30,412 nucleotides of DNA from Priapulus caudatus (Eukaryota; Priapulida; Priapulimorpha; Priapulimorphida; Priapulidae): assembly GCF_000485595.1 (NCBI RefSeq), contig NW_014577171.1:102537-132948 (forward strand), read 5' to 3'. The notes under the pieces were generated by a model. That model made no database searches. It saw nothing but the letters and a program-made list of their open reading frames with translations, and was not told where the DNA came from. Made by a program: the position numbers and the translations under genes. This document shows positions 14,601-28,560 of the stretch, piece by piece; position 1 is the stretch's first letter; every line of letters begins with the position of its first letter.

Positions 14601-15502
14601 ATTAAATAGGTCAATGTGTCTGTCCATTTTTAAAACTGTCATTTTTTATGTTATGGATCATCGAATCGGAAGAATCATTTTCTTTTGGAAAACGATTACG
14701 GGAGTGGAAAAGGGCCTAGAGACACCCTGGAGATTAAATGTTGCCCGTCACCATTAACAAATGGACGAATTAAGGCGATGCTCAAATTCGGCTGTTGTAC
14801 TCGTCTAAGTCCTAGTCTAACCTCTGATAAAAATGTAGAGGTGTTGGGGCTTGCATATTTTTTTTCTTGAAAATAATTCAGCGCAACTTGGTTGCCGCTT
14901 ATTGAGCAAGAATTACCCATATAAATAATGGAATATTTGTTTCTAGGATCCGTCACTAATCGAGGGCGTTTTGTGTGTTGGTTGTTGTTTACAGGCGAGC
15001 CGCCGTTCCTCCTGTGCACGTGGGAGGCAATGCTGAAACGAGATTCGCTCGGCTCGGACGAGCCTAGCGCGCCACTTACCGGCAGCACAGGGCGGATAAA
15101 GCGATTCCGCCTGCCGCCTCTATGGCGAGAAGGCGCTTACATTGGCGCAGCGACGCGACCTGATGAAACACCCGCGGACGCCGACATCCGCATTCGGGCC
15201 GCCGACATGATCGTGTCGGCCCGTCGCGTCGGAGCGCCGATCCGAGAAGCCGGAGATCTGGTCAGCGACTACCCACGGCTCGTCGGAAATGCGGAATTAG
15301 CTGCCGTCGCCGCTGTCGCCACGAGTTGCTGTAGATGGCAGGCGTAAGCGGAGGCGGCAGCGGGCAGCGGGGGTAAGCCCGCCAACACGTGGGCCAGTTC
15401 TGGCGCAAATGTTGCTGTTCTGGTGAGGAGATATGAATGAATTGAGGAGAGAGAGAGAGAGAGAGGAAGAGACAGAGATGAGAAGAGAGAGAGAGAGAGG
15501 AG

Positions 15503-15540
<38 letters not shown>

Positions 15541-18500
15541 AGAGGGAGGGGTAGACAGAAGGGAGTAAAGAGAGAATAAGAGAGTGAGAGAGAGAGAGAG
15601 GGATATATATATAGAGAGAGAGAGAGGGAGGGCGGTGAAAGAGGTGAGAGAGAGCGAGAGAGGCAGGAAGTGTGGTTGGGGTAGTGTGTGAGAGAAATAC
15701 AGATCGGGTATATGGGAACGTGGTTGTATATATTAACGAAATATCGTCATTTGTTCAGTCAATCATAAACATGGTATGTAATTATCAAGATATTACTTGT
15801 ATATTTAAGCCTCGCACTCAAAAGGTCGTAGCGCCGTATGAACAGCTAGTTACCGGCTGTGGAAAAAATATTTTCTTAACACATTTCTTTAGTCATGCAG
15901 GGTTAATGTTCGAAGCAGCACTGGATAACCGTAGAAAAACTCTGATATTATGGTGTTTTCGTCAACATATAACGTCTATAAATAAACAAATATTATGTGC
16001 GCGTCATGCAATAAAGTACTTTTTGTCATTTTGAGGTTAAGCACGGAGCAATATCTGTGTTATTGCAAACGGGAAAGTGCTGACTATATATATATCGATA
16101 GGTTAGTCGCCGTTCACATGGTGATATCAGCACCGATTAATTGTACTCAATGAGTATGTAGTAGTGAACGCGAGAAGCACACTATATTTACGTATATATA
16201 AGTATACTCGGTTCGAACTATGATAATTCGTGTTTTCAAATGAGAAAAATAACGAGCGACGTTCTGTTGCGTGAACAAAAGTTGGTGACGTAATAATTGT
16301 CGACGAATCAAACGCTCTAGTTCGCGATTTCGACGGTCGGTGTCGTGACTTAATTGTTATTTCGGTATAGGCCAACGACACCAGTTTGCGATAAGTTTTC
16401 ATTTATATTAACAAGCAATGTTAGTTGGTCACGGACTTCCCGCCGTGCATTCTCGTTTCCTGTTTCGTGTAATTCGCCGACTGTAATCGTATGCGTCGGG
16501 ACGTAGTCGCGGTTACCAAGGCAACGAGTCTTCATTAGACGCAGCGGGGTGGCATATCTGTAGTGGCTTCATGTACCGCAGGTGCCAACGATGATTAGTG
16601 GCTAAGACGGGTATTTTGGGGAATAGGAGCGGCGGATAGGGAAGGGAAGGGTTACGGTGGGCGGTCGATAGAAGCACGGGGTTGGGGCGCGTGCACGATA
16701 CGTGTGCTGACTGATCAGCGGATGTGATTTTATTGAGCTGTGACCGTAGAGAGATTGAGCGAGGGTAGGGCGAGATGGGTGGGCTGTGCTTGCATGTTTG
16801 TTGCCAACATTCCTGGACGGAAATTGATGGCCCATGTTACAGCTTTGAACTCGCGTAAAACACGCACGCCACGCACACGCACACAGTGGTGGTGGTGGTA
16901 GTGCTGCTGTTGCTCCTGCTAATGCTTCTACTACTACAGCAGCTGAGCCGTCTTATGCTTGACCGTGCCTTTGTTTGCTACGCGTGCCGCGCCGTGCACT
17001 GCCTGCTTGCCTGCATGTTCCGGTTTACCTATAGCTCATATATACATTTCCCGGTGCGAAGCGGGTTCTTTGTGACGCCTTAACGCGGCGTCATCGTGCC
17101 TTTGCCGTCAGCTCGCATCCCAGCGTGTCGGCGGTGGGTGTGCGTGCGTCACGCCGCCGCTCCCCCTGCCGTCTGCCGTCCCCTCCTCCTCCCCGCCGCA
17201 CGCTTGTCCCCGCCATCCACGATGCTGGCTGTATGTATATAATCTTGATATAGTCGATGTTTGCACAGGCGGGCATGTCACTCGCGCACGCGCGCGCGTG
17301 TATCTATAGGTAGTTCAGAGAACGGGGATATCTCGACTGTGTATGGTGGGTGGGGGGTAGACTCTGGTCCAGGAGCGGCGTATCAGTGATCGTACTTTGT
17401 ACGCAGAGTCGCAGACTGTCGATTTTTTCCATTAGAGGTGTTTACGAGATAAGATTGCCTGAGGGTCAGCACTCAGCAGTAGTAGCAGGAAGCTAATGAA
17501 CTCATTCCTTAGTGCGAGCCCAGAATCTCCCCTGCGTCTCCTCAGTAGACACAGAAAAATAAAATCTAAAGAAAACCTTGCCCTATCAATAGGGGCCATT
17601 GTGCTCTACTTACCCCGTACAATTTTAGCCAAAGTATTTCAACTCTTATTGTGTATTTATTTAATATTTAACCGTTCTGTTGCTGTGAGTGTGAGACGGC
17701 CATGTGGAAGATAGGTCCGCGCCAATTTATTGTGTCTGTACCTAACATGTTTTACCGTTAAATAAAGTTTTTACTTACTTATACTAGTAAAACACCTACT
17801 CGTGACTTTCTTCTCGATACATTTTATTGCCGTGTTAATAGGAAGATCGAATCAAAGATTCATACGGATTACGGATATAAACTCGTGCGATTTTTTTCTC
17901 AATCCATAACCGATCAACAATCTTTTTCGATCCGTACCCAATCCACAATTTTTTTCGATCCATAACTAATCAGCAATGTTTTGGCAAAATTATAGATTTA
18001 TCTTATCGACCTTTTTTTGGACCTGTACCCAATCGACCTTTCTTCGACTGACAAGTGAACGACCGTTTATTTTCGACCTATAACTAATTGATAGCTATAT
18101 CCTTTATATATACCTAGGCCTATAGTATCAAGGGCTAATAATACCTATAGGTAATAGGTAGCTCTTGATAGTATCAGAAGTAGATAATAGACCTCATTAT
18201 CTACTTCTGATAGTATATATAAATAATGAATATTTTTCTCGATCCGTAACTAATCGAGCGTTTTGTTGTTGTTTGTTGTTTACAGGCGAGCGGCCGTTCC
18301 TCTGCACGTGGGAGCAATGCGTGAAGAGATTCGCTCGCTCGGACGAGCTAGCGCGCCACTACCGCACGCACACGGGCGAAAAGCGATTCGCCTGCCCTCT
18401 ATGCGAGAAGCGCTTCATGCGCAGCGACCACCTGATGAAACACGCGCGCCGACATCCGCAATTTCGGCCCGACATGATCGTGTCGGCCCGTCGCGTCGGA

Positions 18501-18593
18501 CGGCCGATCCGGAAAGCCGGATCTGTCAGCGACTACCACGGCTCGTCGGACTCGAATTCTCTGCCGTCGCCGCTGTCGCACGAGTTGCTGTAG
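8630..18593 (+). CDS. Krüppel-like transcription factor, KLF9/13/16 type
   Basis: Two exons, 8630-9143 and 18286-18593, join in phase (ACA G|GC GAG, THTGE linker) to give 273 aa. Three C2H2 fingers form the C-terminal DNA-binding domain: C148/C153/H166/H170, C178/C183/H196/H200 and C208/C211/H224/H228, the usual KLF GC-box/CACCC-binding layout. N-terminal [11 protein letters not shown] (11-21) matches the Sin3-interacting helix of KLF9/13, and [12 protein letters not shown] (54-65) matches KLF13 closely. PIDLS (84-88) is a CtBP-type motif. An acidic run of eight Asp (about 96-103) and a basic nuclear-import stretch, PPKKRSRKR (about 126-134), precede the fingers. The tail GSVSDY resembles KLF13. 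It is nuclear and probably a repressor. Exon 1 ends inside a GT microsatellite. A scrambled second copy of exon 2 lies at 14995-15334. The gap begins 218 bp after the stop codon. Confidence 0.9.
9144..9290. repeat. GT/GC-rich alternating tract at the KLF splice donor
   Basis: About 145 bp of GTGTGT/GTGCGT sequence begin at the exon 1 donor (CAG|GTGTGT). It is near-continuous alternating purine-pyrimidine, so it could form Z-DNA. Many overlapping GT dinucleotides sit just after the true donor. Confidence 0.88.
9549..9640. repeat. 24-bp tandem repeat, nearly four copies
   Basis: A 24-bp unit repeats between about 9549 and 9640, with only a C/T change in one copy. Each unit contains CACTGTGCAGTG, a 5-bp stem around a 2-nt loop. 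Because 24 is a multiple of 3, all reading frames stay open and give false repeat proteins. Confidence 0.85.
9725..9812. repeat. 36-bp tandem repeat, about 2.4 copies
   Basis: Units at 9725-9760 and 9761-9796 and a partial third at 9797-9812 all begin ACGTGTGTGTGGTGG. The two full units differ only near their ends. The surrounding 9640-9840 is GT/GC-rich. Confidence 0.8.
10345..10403. repeat. (TATG)n microsatellite
   Basis: Imperfect TATG/TGTA tetranucleotide repeats in KLF intron 1. Confidence 0.8.
10450..10900. promoter_or_regulatory. GC-rich intronic island with CRE and octamer motifs
   Basis: Inside KLF intron 1, about 450 bp become GC- and CpG-rich. They contain a perfect palindromic CRE, TGACGTCA, at 10506-10513, a long G-rich/GA stretch with GGGGAGGGG words at 10570-10632 (Sp/KLF-type sites), and a perfect octamer, ATGCAAAT, at 10818-10825. 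This could be an alternative promoter or enhancer of the KLF gene. The motifs are seen; the function is inferred. Confidence 0.45.
11280..11700. repeat. Trinucleotide-rich (GCT/GGT) low-complexity region
   Basis: Dense GCTGCT, GGTGGT and TACTGC triplets without a stable unit, producing apparent Cys/Leu-rich frames that are not genes. Its right end, from about 11610, begins to match 16880-16960. Confidence 0.65.
13211..14918. mobile_element. 1.7-kb TIR-bounded insertion absent from the compact copy
   Basis: The left end reads GGGGTAATTTCTGAATAAGG. The right end in reverse complement reads GGGTAATTCTTGCTCAATAA. Allowing for the indels of this region, they match over about 25 bp as terminal inverted repeats. 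The compact copy has the uninterrupted empty site (TAGTATATATAAATAATG at 18211-18228), so this is a clean insertion into a TATATA-rich target. The target-duplication length is blurred by the AT repeat; TA, as in Tc1/mariner, is possible. No intact transposase is readable; the frames are broken. Confidence 0.65.
14995..15334 (+). pseudogene. Scrambled copy of KLF exon 2
   Basis: Starts after a TTTACAG acceptor with GCGAG, exactly like the intact exon at 18286, and ends at the corresponding CTGTAG. It spans 340 nt instead of 308, so about 10% net insertion breaks the frame repeatedly. The C2H2 cysteines and histidines of fingers 2 and 3 are lost. It cannot encode a working KLF end as written. 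Confidence 0.82.
15450..15665. repeat. (GA)n microsatellite
   Basis: About 210 bp of imperfect GA repeats just after the expanded exon 2 copy. They correspond to the GA stretch after the intact copy, which runs into the gap. Confidence 0.92.
15666..16560. other. Gene-free stretch, possibly KLF 3' UTR end
   Basis: AT-rich sequence without recognised coding potential. AATAAA occurs at 15981-15986 and 16010-16015, which could be the KLF poly(A) signals if this stretch really follows exon 2 in the genome. Short open frames here have no domain. Confidence 0.4.
16561..16880. other. GC-rich spacer before the compact duplicate
   Basis: Purine-rich, GC-rich sequence (GGGAAGGGAAGGGTTACGG at about 16640) with no gene supported. 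Homology to the expanded copy starts only at about 16880. Confidence 0.4.
16880..18285 (+). repeat. Compact copy of the KLF intron end
   Basis: Partner of 11610-14994. It reads without the scattered extra bases and leads directly into the intact exon 2 at 18286, so it is probably the better version of the intron. Short open frames inside it are not genes. Confidence 0.75.
18124..18212. repeat. Two adjacent hairpins before KLF exon 2
   Basis: Hairpin A pairs 18124-18136 (AGTATCAAGGGCT) with 18160-18174 (AGCTCTTGATAGTAT), imperfectly. Hairpin B pairs 18172-18188 with 18196-18212 as a perfect 17-bp stem (TATCAGAAGTAGATAAT) around a 7-nt loop. Hairpin B ends 73 bp upstream of the exon 2 acceptor and is still recognisable in the expanded copy at 13154-13199. 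Confidence 0.75.
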
Positions 18594-18695
18594 ATAGCGG
18601 CGTAAGCGAGGCGGCAGCGGCAGCGGGGGTAGCCCGCCAACACGTGCAGTTCTGGCCAAATGTTTGCTGTTCTGTGGAGGAGATATTGAATGAAT

Positions 18696-18811
18696 GAGAG
18701 AGAGAGAGAGAGAACCAGAGAGAGGCAGAGAGAAGAAGATGAGGGCAGAGAGCGATGAATGAGAAGAGAATTGAAAAGGAGTTAGAGAGAGAGAGTTAGG
18801 AGAGGAGAAGA
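18696..18811. repeat. (GA)-rich tract running into the gap
   Basis: Imperfect GA repeats in the KLF 3' UTR region, ending exactly where the N run begins. The low-complexity sequence is a likely cause of the assembly break. Confidence 0.85.
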
Positions 18812-19765
18812 NNNNNNNNNNNNNNNNNNNNNNNNNNNNNNNNNNNNNNNNNNNNNNNNNNNNNNNNNNNNNNNNNNNNNNNNNNNNNNNNNNNNNNNNN
18901 NNNNNNNNNNNNNNNNNNNNNNNNNNNNNNNNNNNNNNNNNNNNNNNNNNNNNNNNNNNNNNNNNNNNNNNNNNNNNNNNNNNNNNNNNNNNNNNNNNNN
19001 NNNNNNNNNNNNNNNNNNNNNNNNNNNNNNNNNNNNNNNNNNNNNNNNNNNNNNNNNNNNNNNNNNNNNNNNNNNNNNNNNNNNNNNNNNNNNNNNNNNN
19101 NNNNNNNNNNNNNNNNNNNNNNNNNNNNNNNNNNNNNNNNNNNNNNNNNNNNNNNNNNNNNNNNNNNNNNNNNNNNNNNNNNNNNNNNNNNNNNNNNNNN
19201 NNNNNNNNNNNNNNNNNNNNNNNNNNNNNNNNNNNNNNNNNNNNNNNNNNNNNNNNNNNNNNNNNNNNNNNNNNNNNNNNNNNNNNNNNNNNNNNNNNNN
19301 NNNNNNNNNNNNNNNNNNNNNNNNNNNNNNNNNNNNNNNNNNNNNNNNNNNNNNNNNNNNNNNNNNNNNNNNNNNNNNNNNNNNNNNNNNNNNNNNNNNN
19401 NNNNNNNNNNNNNNNNNNNNNNNNNNNNNNNNNNNNNNNNNNNNNNNNNNNNNNNNNNNNNNNNNNNNNNNNNNNNNNNNNNNNNNNNNNNNNNNNNNNN
19501 NNNNNNNNNNNNNNNNNNNNNNNNNNNNNNNNNNNNNNNNNNNNNNNNNNNNNNNNNNNNNNNNNNNNNNNNNNNNNNNNNNNNNNNNNNNNNNNNNNNN
19601 NNNNNNNNNNNNNNNNNNNNNNNNNNNNNNNNNNNNNNNNNNNNNNNNNNNNNNNNNNNNNNNNNNNNNNNNNNNNNNNNNNNNNNNNNNNNNNNNNNNN
19701 NNNNNNNNNNNNNNNNNNNNNNNNNNNNNNNNNNNNNNNNNNNNNNNNNNNNNNNNNNNNNNNNN
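18812..19765. other. Assembly gap (954 N)
   Basis: An unbroken run of N. Any reading frame crossing it is artificial. Its left edge is a GA microsatellite and its right edge is a dispersed repeat also found at 28099. Confidence 1.
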
Positions 19766-19987
19766 TTGCTTTAAAAAGCAGTAGCAGATCCAGAATTTTG
19801 TATGAGACGCGGTACAGCATTGAACTTCTGTTCACAAGGACTTGTTTTAAATGAAAACGCTTTTTTTCTTCAATGTGTTGGTGCATGTTTAAGAACCCAG
19901 AGAGAAGGAGAGAGAGAGAGAGACGCGATCCGATTTTTTAATTGGAAACAAGTAATTTTTAAAAGATGTTCGGGTTATTTATATATC
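19766..19987 (+). repeat. Dispersed repeat, copy 1 (abuts the gap)
   Basis: About 220 bp nearly identical to 28099-28320; I count about four substitutions. It begins TTGCTTTAAAAAGCAG and contains a GA run. Both copies hold the same short frame (MRRG-ALNFCSQGLVLNEN), which resembles no domain and is shared because the DNA is shared. The class is unknown; it is probably a recent transposon or its end. Confidence 0.85.
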
Positions 19988-20010
19988 TATGCCATTCTAG
20001 CCCCATATCT

Positions 20011-20100
20011 ATCAGGAGTTAATAAAGACAAAAAACTAACTCGTACGACAAAATGTAGTGAAATACGTGTCAAACTCCTTTGTCTTTATTAACTCCTGAT
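20011..20100. repeat. Perfect 22-bp inverted repeat
   Basis: The arm at 20011-20032 (starting ATCAGGAGTTAATAAAGAC) is the exact reverse complement of 20079-20100, around a 46-nt loop. It could be a small foldback element. Confidence 0.85.
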
Positions 20101-20691
20101 ATCTATTTATACACGCGCCCATTTCCACGCACAGACGCGGTAGGCTGAATATGGTGATACGTACGATTGTTGATGAGTTTATAATGAGAGAGATTGGAAT
20201 GGTTATTTATACGTTGAGCGACTGTCACATAGTATGTGTATTTATTGATGTTTTTCGCGTTACATAATTTATAATAAATATATGCGTAGACGGATAAGAT
20301 TACGAATTGTGTTTGGTTATTTCCCTGAGCCGCTGGCTTCCTCATTTGACTGACTATACGATGACTAGATAATATGCTTTCTAACTACAAACTTACAACT
20401 AACAAAACATCGATCTATTAAGTTTATCCGAAAAATCACCGTTTTTTTCATGAACTATCTGTGTGAGTGCAGTCACACGCTTACAGTGACGTCATATGTA
20501 TCGTTCTGAATGGGGTTGTAAGAATGCCAGAAAAATATACTGCTCAAGGTTAAGGGCTGTGCTTCGTATGTTTGAATTTCTTGTGTTGGCTGTACTGCAC
20601 AAAATTGAGCTTCTAAAAATGTCTTTCATTTATGAATTACAATAAAAATTACCGCTTTCAAAAACTACCGTACACCGAGTTAACTCATACT
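20101..20691. other. Upstream region of PGGT1B
   Basis: AT-rich sequence between the inverted repeat and the PGGT1B start. No gene is supported; the open frame at 20103-20345 has no recognisable domain. The core promoter of PGGT1B is presumably in the last few hundred bases. Confidence 0.4.
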
Positions 20692-20692
20692 G

Positions 20693-20714
20693 CCGATAGA
20701 TGGCGGCACGATAG
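20693..20714 (+). promoter_or_regulatory. Upstream ATGGCGGC motif and 4-codon uORF
   Basis: ATGGCGGC at 20700-20707 duplicates the motif at the true start (20720-20727). The upstream ATG opens a four-codon frame (MAAR, stop at 20712-20714) that closes 5 bp before the main ATG. ATGGCGGC is the core shared by YY1 sites and the TISU start element. The longer stretch 20693-20706 also matches the CTCF consensus at 12 of 14 positions. Whether the upstream ATG is transcribed is unknown. Confidence 0.45.
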
Positions 20715-20719
20715 CGGAA

Positions 20720-26256
<5,537 letters not shown>

Positions 26257-27129
26257 CACCTCGAGTCCACCTCGTAGATACGCCGCCCTTCATGTTTTAA
26301 AACGTGAAGTAACATCCGAGTGTCCAGTGTATACATGTGATTGACACTCGAGTAGCAAACTTTATTACTGTGAGCATGCCTTACAGAGTTCATCCATTTC
26401 CCGCGCATCTGTGTAGATCGCTTGTCAATTGTTTGGCTGCCGTATGCATTTCACTCTTTCCTAGAATTTTTTTTGCGAGAGATTTGATGTTGAGGTTGCA
26501 GCATAGGTGACGATTTCTCTCATTTAGATGTGGCCATGCCTCGTACTTAATGTATAATTGGTGACTCTGGGTTTCTAAAGGCTTGTCATTACAAACTGCA
26601 AGTCGACCCAGTAGAGAATACTACTGAATGTCAGTATCTGGTGTTCCAGAGTTAGAATGGGAATGGGAATTATGCCATACATATTTGTCTCATTCTCGTA
26701 TGTCTTTTTTAAAATTAATTTATCAGTGACATTGTCACATTGCAGTGTGAGCAATACAGCATTTCATTGGCATTGTATTCTCATTTCAGGCAGACATTGT
26801 GCATTATAAATGTTATCATTGCATCACATTTCACTCGCATTTCATTGTGGGGCCATATTTGGTTCAGACGTTCATACGATGTCTGTCGAACAGATGTACT
26901 TAGAGTGCTTGTAAGCCAAATTTTATGAAGTGGAGCTAGCGTGTGTGTAATTTTGCGTCGTTGTAATGGAGGCTTGCAGTATGGTTTGTAGAATTATCAT
27001 AGCATTATGACCATATTGTGAGCTAGTGAGGAAGTGGGAAGAGTGATATAGTCATAATATTCAGTAGTTTATCTCTCATTGGCTTAACTCATTTTAACCT
27101 CTTGAGATAAATAAGTATCATCCACCTAT

Positions 27130-27132
<3 letters not shown>

Positions 27133-27163
<31 letters not shown>
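27133..27163. repeat. (TG)n microsatellite
   Basis: About 15 uninterrupted TG units. Confidence 0.95.
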
Positions 27164-27164
<1 letters not shown>

Positions 27165-27417
27165 TGGAGCCATTGCAACCATTACTTGCCTTGAAAGGTG
27201 CAAATGTTTAATAGCATTCACGTGTAAACTGCTTCCGTAACTAAAACATTACGATCACTGAAATAGTTGACATTATGGAAAATGGCTGTACGAAATTCTC
27301 GAGTTTCAGACAGTAGAACAACATTTCCTCCACCTAATTGTTTCTGTTTATCTATTTTTTTCCACTCCATCCGTCCATCTCTCCATCTAGCCATTAATTG
27401 GTCCATCCAATCTTTAA

Positions 27418-27530
27418 GTAATCATTCTGATGATCAATGATTCTGATGATTAATGATTCAATGATTCTGATTTCAATGAATGAATGAATGAATGAATGAA
27501 TTTCAATGATTCTGATGATCAATGATTACT
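27418..27530. repeat. Direct-repeat cluster around an (AATG)n core
   Basis: Variants of TTCTGATGATCAATGATT occur on both sides of a (GAAT)n run at about 27477-27500. TGATCA-type palindromes within the units make it partly self-complementary. Confidence 0.75.
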
Positions 27531-28098
27531 CCAAGATCCAATTATCTATATCTTCGTGTTTATGTGAATGTGTAAGCCAGACACTTTATGAGTCTAAAGT
27601 TGTGTCACAAACCCTAGTCATCGAATTTTATGAAGTCTGATCAATATTATTATCCATATTATTTCTATAGTTGCTAAAGCCATCATTGCATTATGTAATA
27701 CAACGTATACGACTATAGTAGGCCCATCATTATAACTAGATGAGTAAAATATAAGACAAGTATTATAATAAATACACACACGCTGTGTGTTTATTGCTGT
27801 GTCATCTACGCAATTCTCTGTAATCTTTGTTTTAATCTCAGATATTATTATAATATGTAATGAGTCTGACATCAGCTGTCAATAATCACATGGTGCAACC
27901 GCTCAGCAGGAACGGGTTGACACCCGTGGACTTATATTCTAGAATGTTATAATTAATAAAATATAATAAGAATATGAATAAGAATAAAAATAGGAACAAT
28001 AGTAATAAATATAAAATTGAGAATAGGAACAAAATTATGTATTTATACTGAAATATATTCTTTATTTTCCTGTAGGGAATTGTAAAATATAATCCCCT

Positions 28099-28310
28099 TT
28101 GCTTTAAAAAGCAGTAGCAGATCCAGAATTTTGTATGAGACGCGGTGCAGCATTGAACTTCTGTTCACAAGGACTTGTTTTAAATGAAAACGCTTTTTTT
28201 CTTCAATGTGTTGGTGCATGTTTAAGAACCCAGAGAGAGGGAGAGAGAGAGAGAGACGCGATCCGATTTTTTAATTGGAAACAAGTCATTTTTAAAAGAT
28301 GTTCGGGTTA

Positions 28311-28320
<10 letters not shown>
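28099..28320 (+). repeat. Dispersed repeat, copy 2
   Basis: About 98% identical to 19766-19987, in the same orientation. Here the left flank is visible (AATCCCC before TTGCTTTAAAAAGC), and the right end passes into an AT microsatellite at 28314-28353, where copy 1 has TATATATCTATGCC. The abrupt end of similarity on the right marks the likely repeat boundary. Confidence 0.85.

Positions 28321-28353
<33 letters not shown>
28314..28353. repeat. (AT)n microsatellite
   Basis: About 40 bp of AT dinucleotides at the right edge of the dispersed repeat. Confidence 0.95.
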
Positions 28354-28355
<2 letters not shown>

Positions 28356-28533
28356 TAAGTTAACGTCTTCTTGTATGTTGTGGGCCCAGTTGTAACTTTA
28401 ACAGTGACAGTGTTACTACTTTACTACTCGCTGATAGGGTCTCTGTCCCCAGGGTACTGCGGAACGTACCGCTGGGTCGCGGTCGGTAAACCGGAACATA
28501 CGCCTGGTAACTATCTAGCTTGATATGGTTATG

Positions 28534-28560
28534 GTTAGTGTTAGGGTTAGGGTTAGGGTA
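28534..28560 (+). repeat. Interstitial TTAGGG tract
   Basis: GGTTAGTGTTAGGGTTAGGG continues into a third GTTAGGG and a degenerate unit. It is short, so an interstitial tract rather than a chromosome end. Confidence 0.85.

Larger units (their letters stand above)
11610..15460 (+). repeat. Expanded, indel-ridden copy of the KLF intron end and exon 2
   Basis: This segment is collinear with 16880-18720 but carries extra bases every few to twenty positions, equally in intron and exon. Shared landmarks include TATAGCTCATATATA (about 11810 and 17030), TTAACGCGGCGTCATC, ACTGACAAGTGAACGACCG and the intron-end hairpin (13154-13199 and 18172-18212). Collinearity breaks at about 13210, where a 1.7-kb insertion begins, and resumes at about 14919. 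The indel pattern suggests an unpolished long-read or alternative-haplotype copy, though a decayed real duplication cannot be excluded. Confidence 0.8.
26257..28098. other. PGGT1B 3' UTR and downstream intergenic DNA
   Basis: No further gene is supported. No AATAAA occurs close after the stop; the first I see is at 27767-27772. The polyadenylation site is therefore unclear and may use a variant hexamer. The region carries a (TG)n tract and a GATTCTGATGATCAATGATT direct-repeat cluster. Confidence 0.45.

Noticed and set aside
14995-15347. Alternative KLF exon 2 encoding different fingers
   Set aside because: The frame is open by chance but lacks C2H2 spacing. The indel pattern matches a noisy copy of the real exon.
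18399-19886. 495-aa minus-strand frame
   Set aside because: Two thirds of it is the N gap; the ends are antisense of KLF exon 2 and a dispersed repeat.
28135-28395. 86-aa frame MRRGAALNFCSQ
   Set aside because: Shared with 19802 only because the DNA is a repeat. It ends in an AT microsatellite and has no domain.
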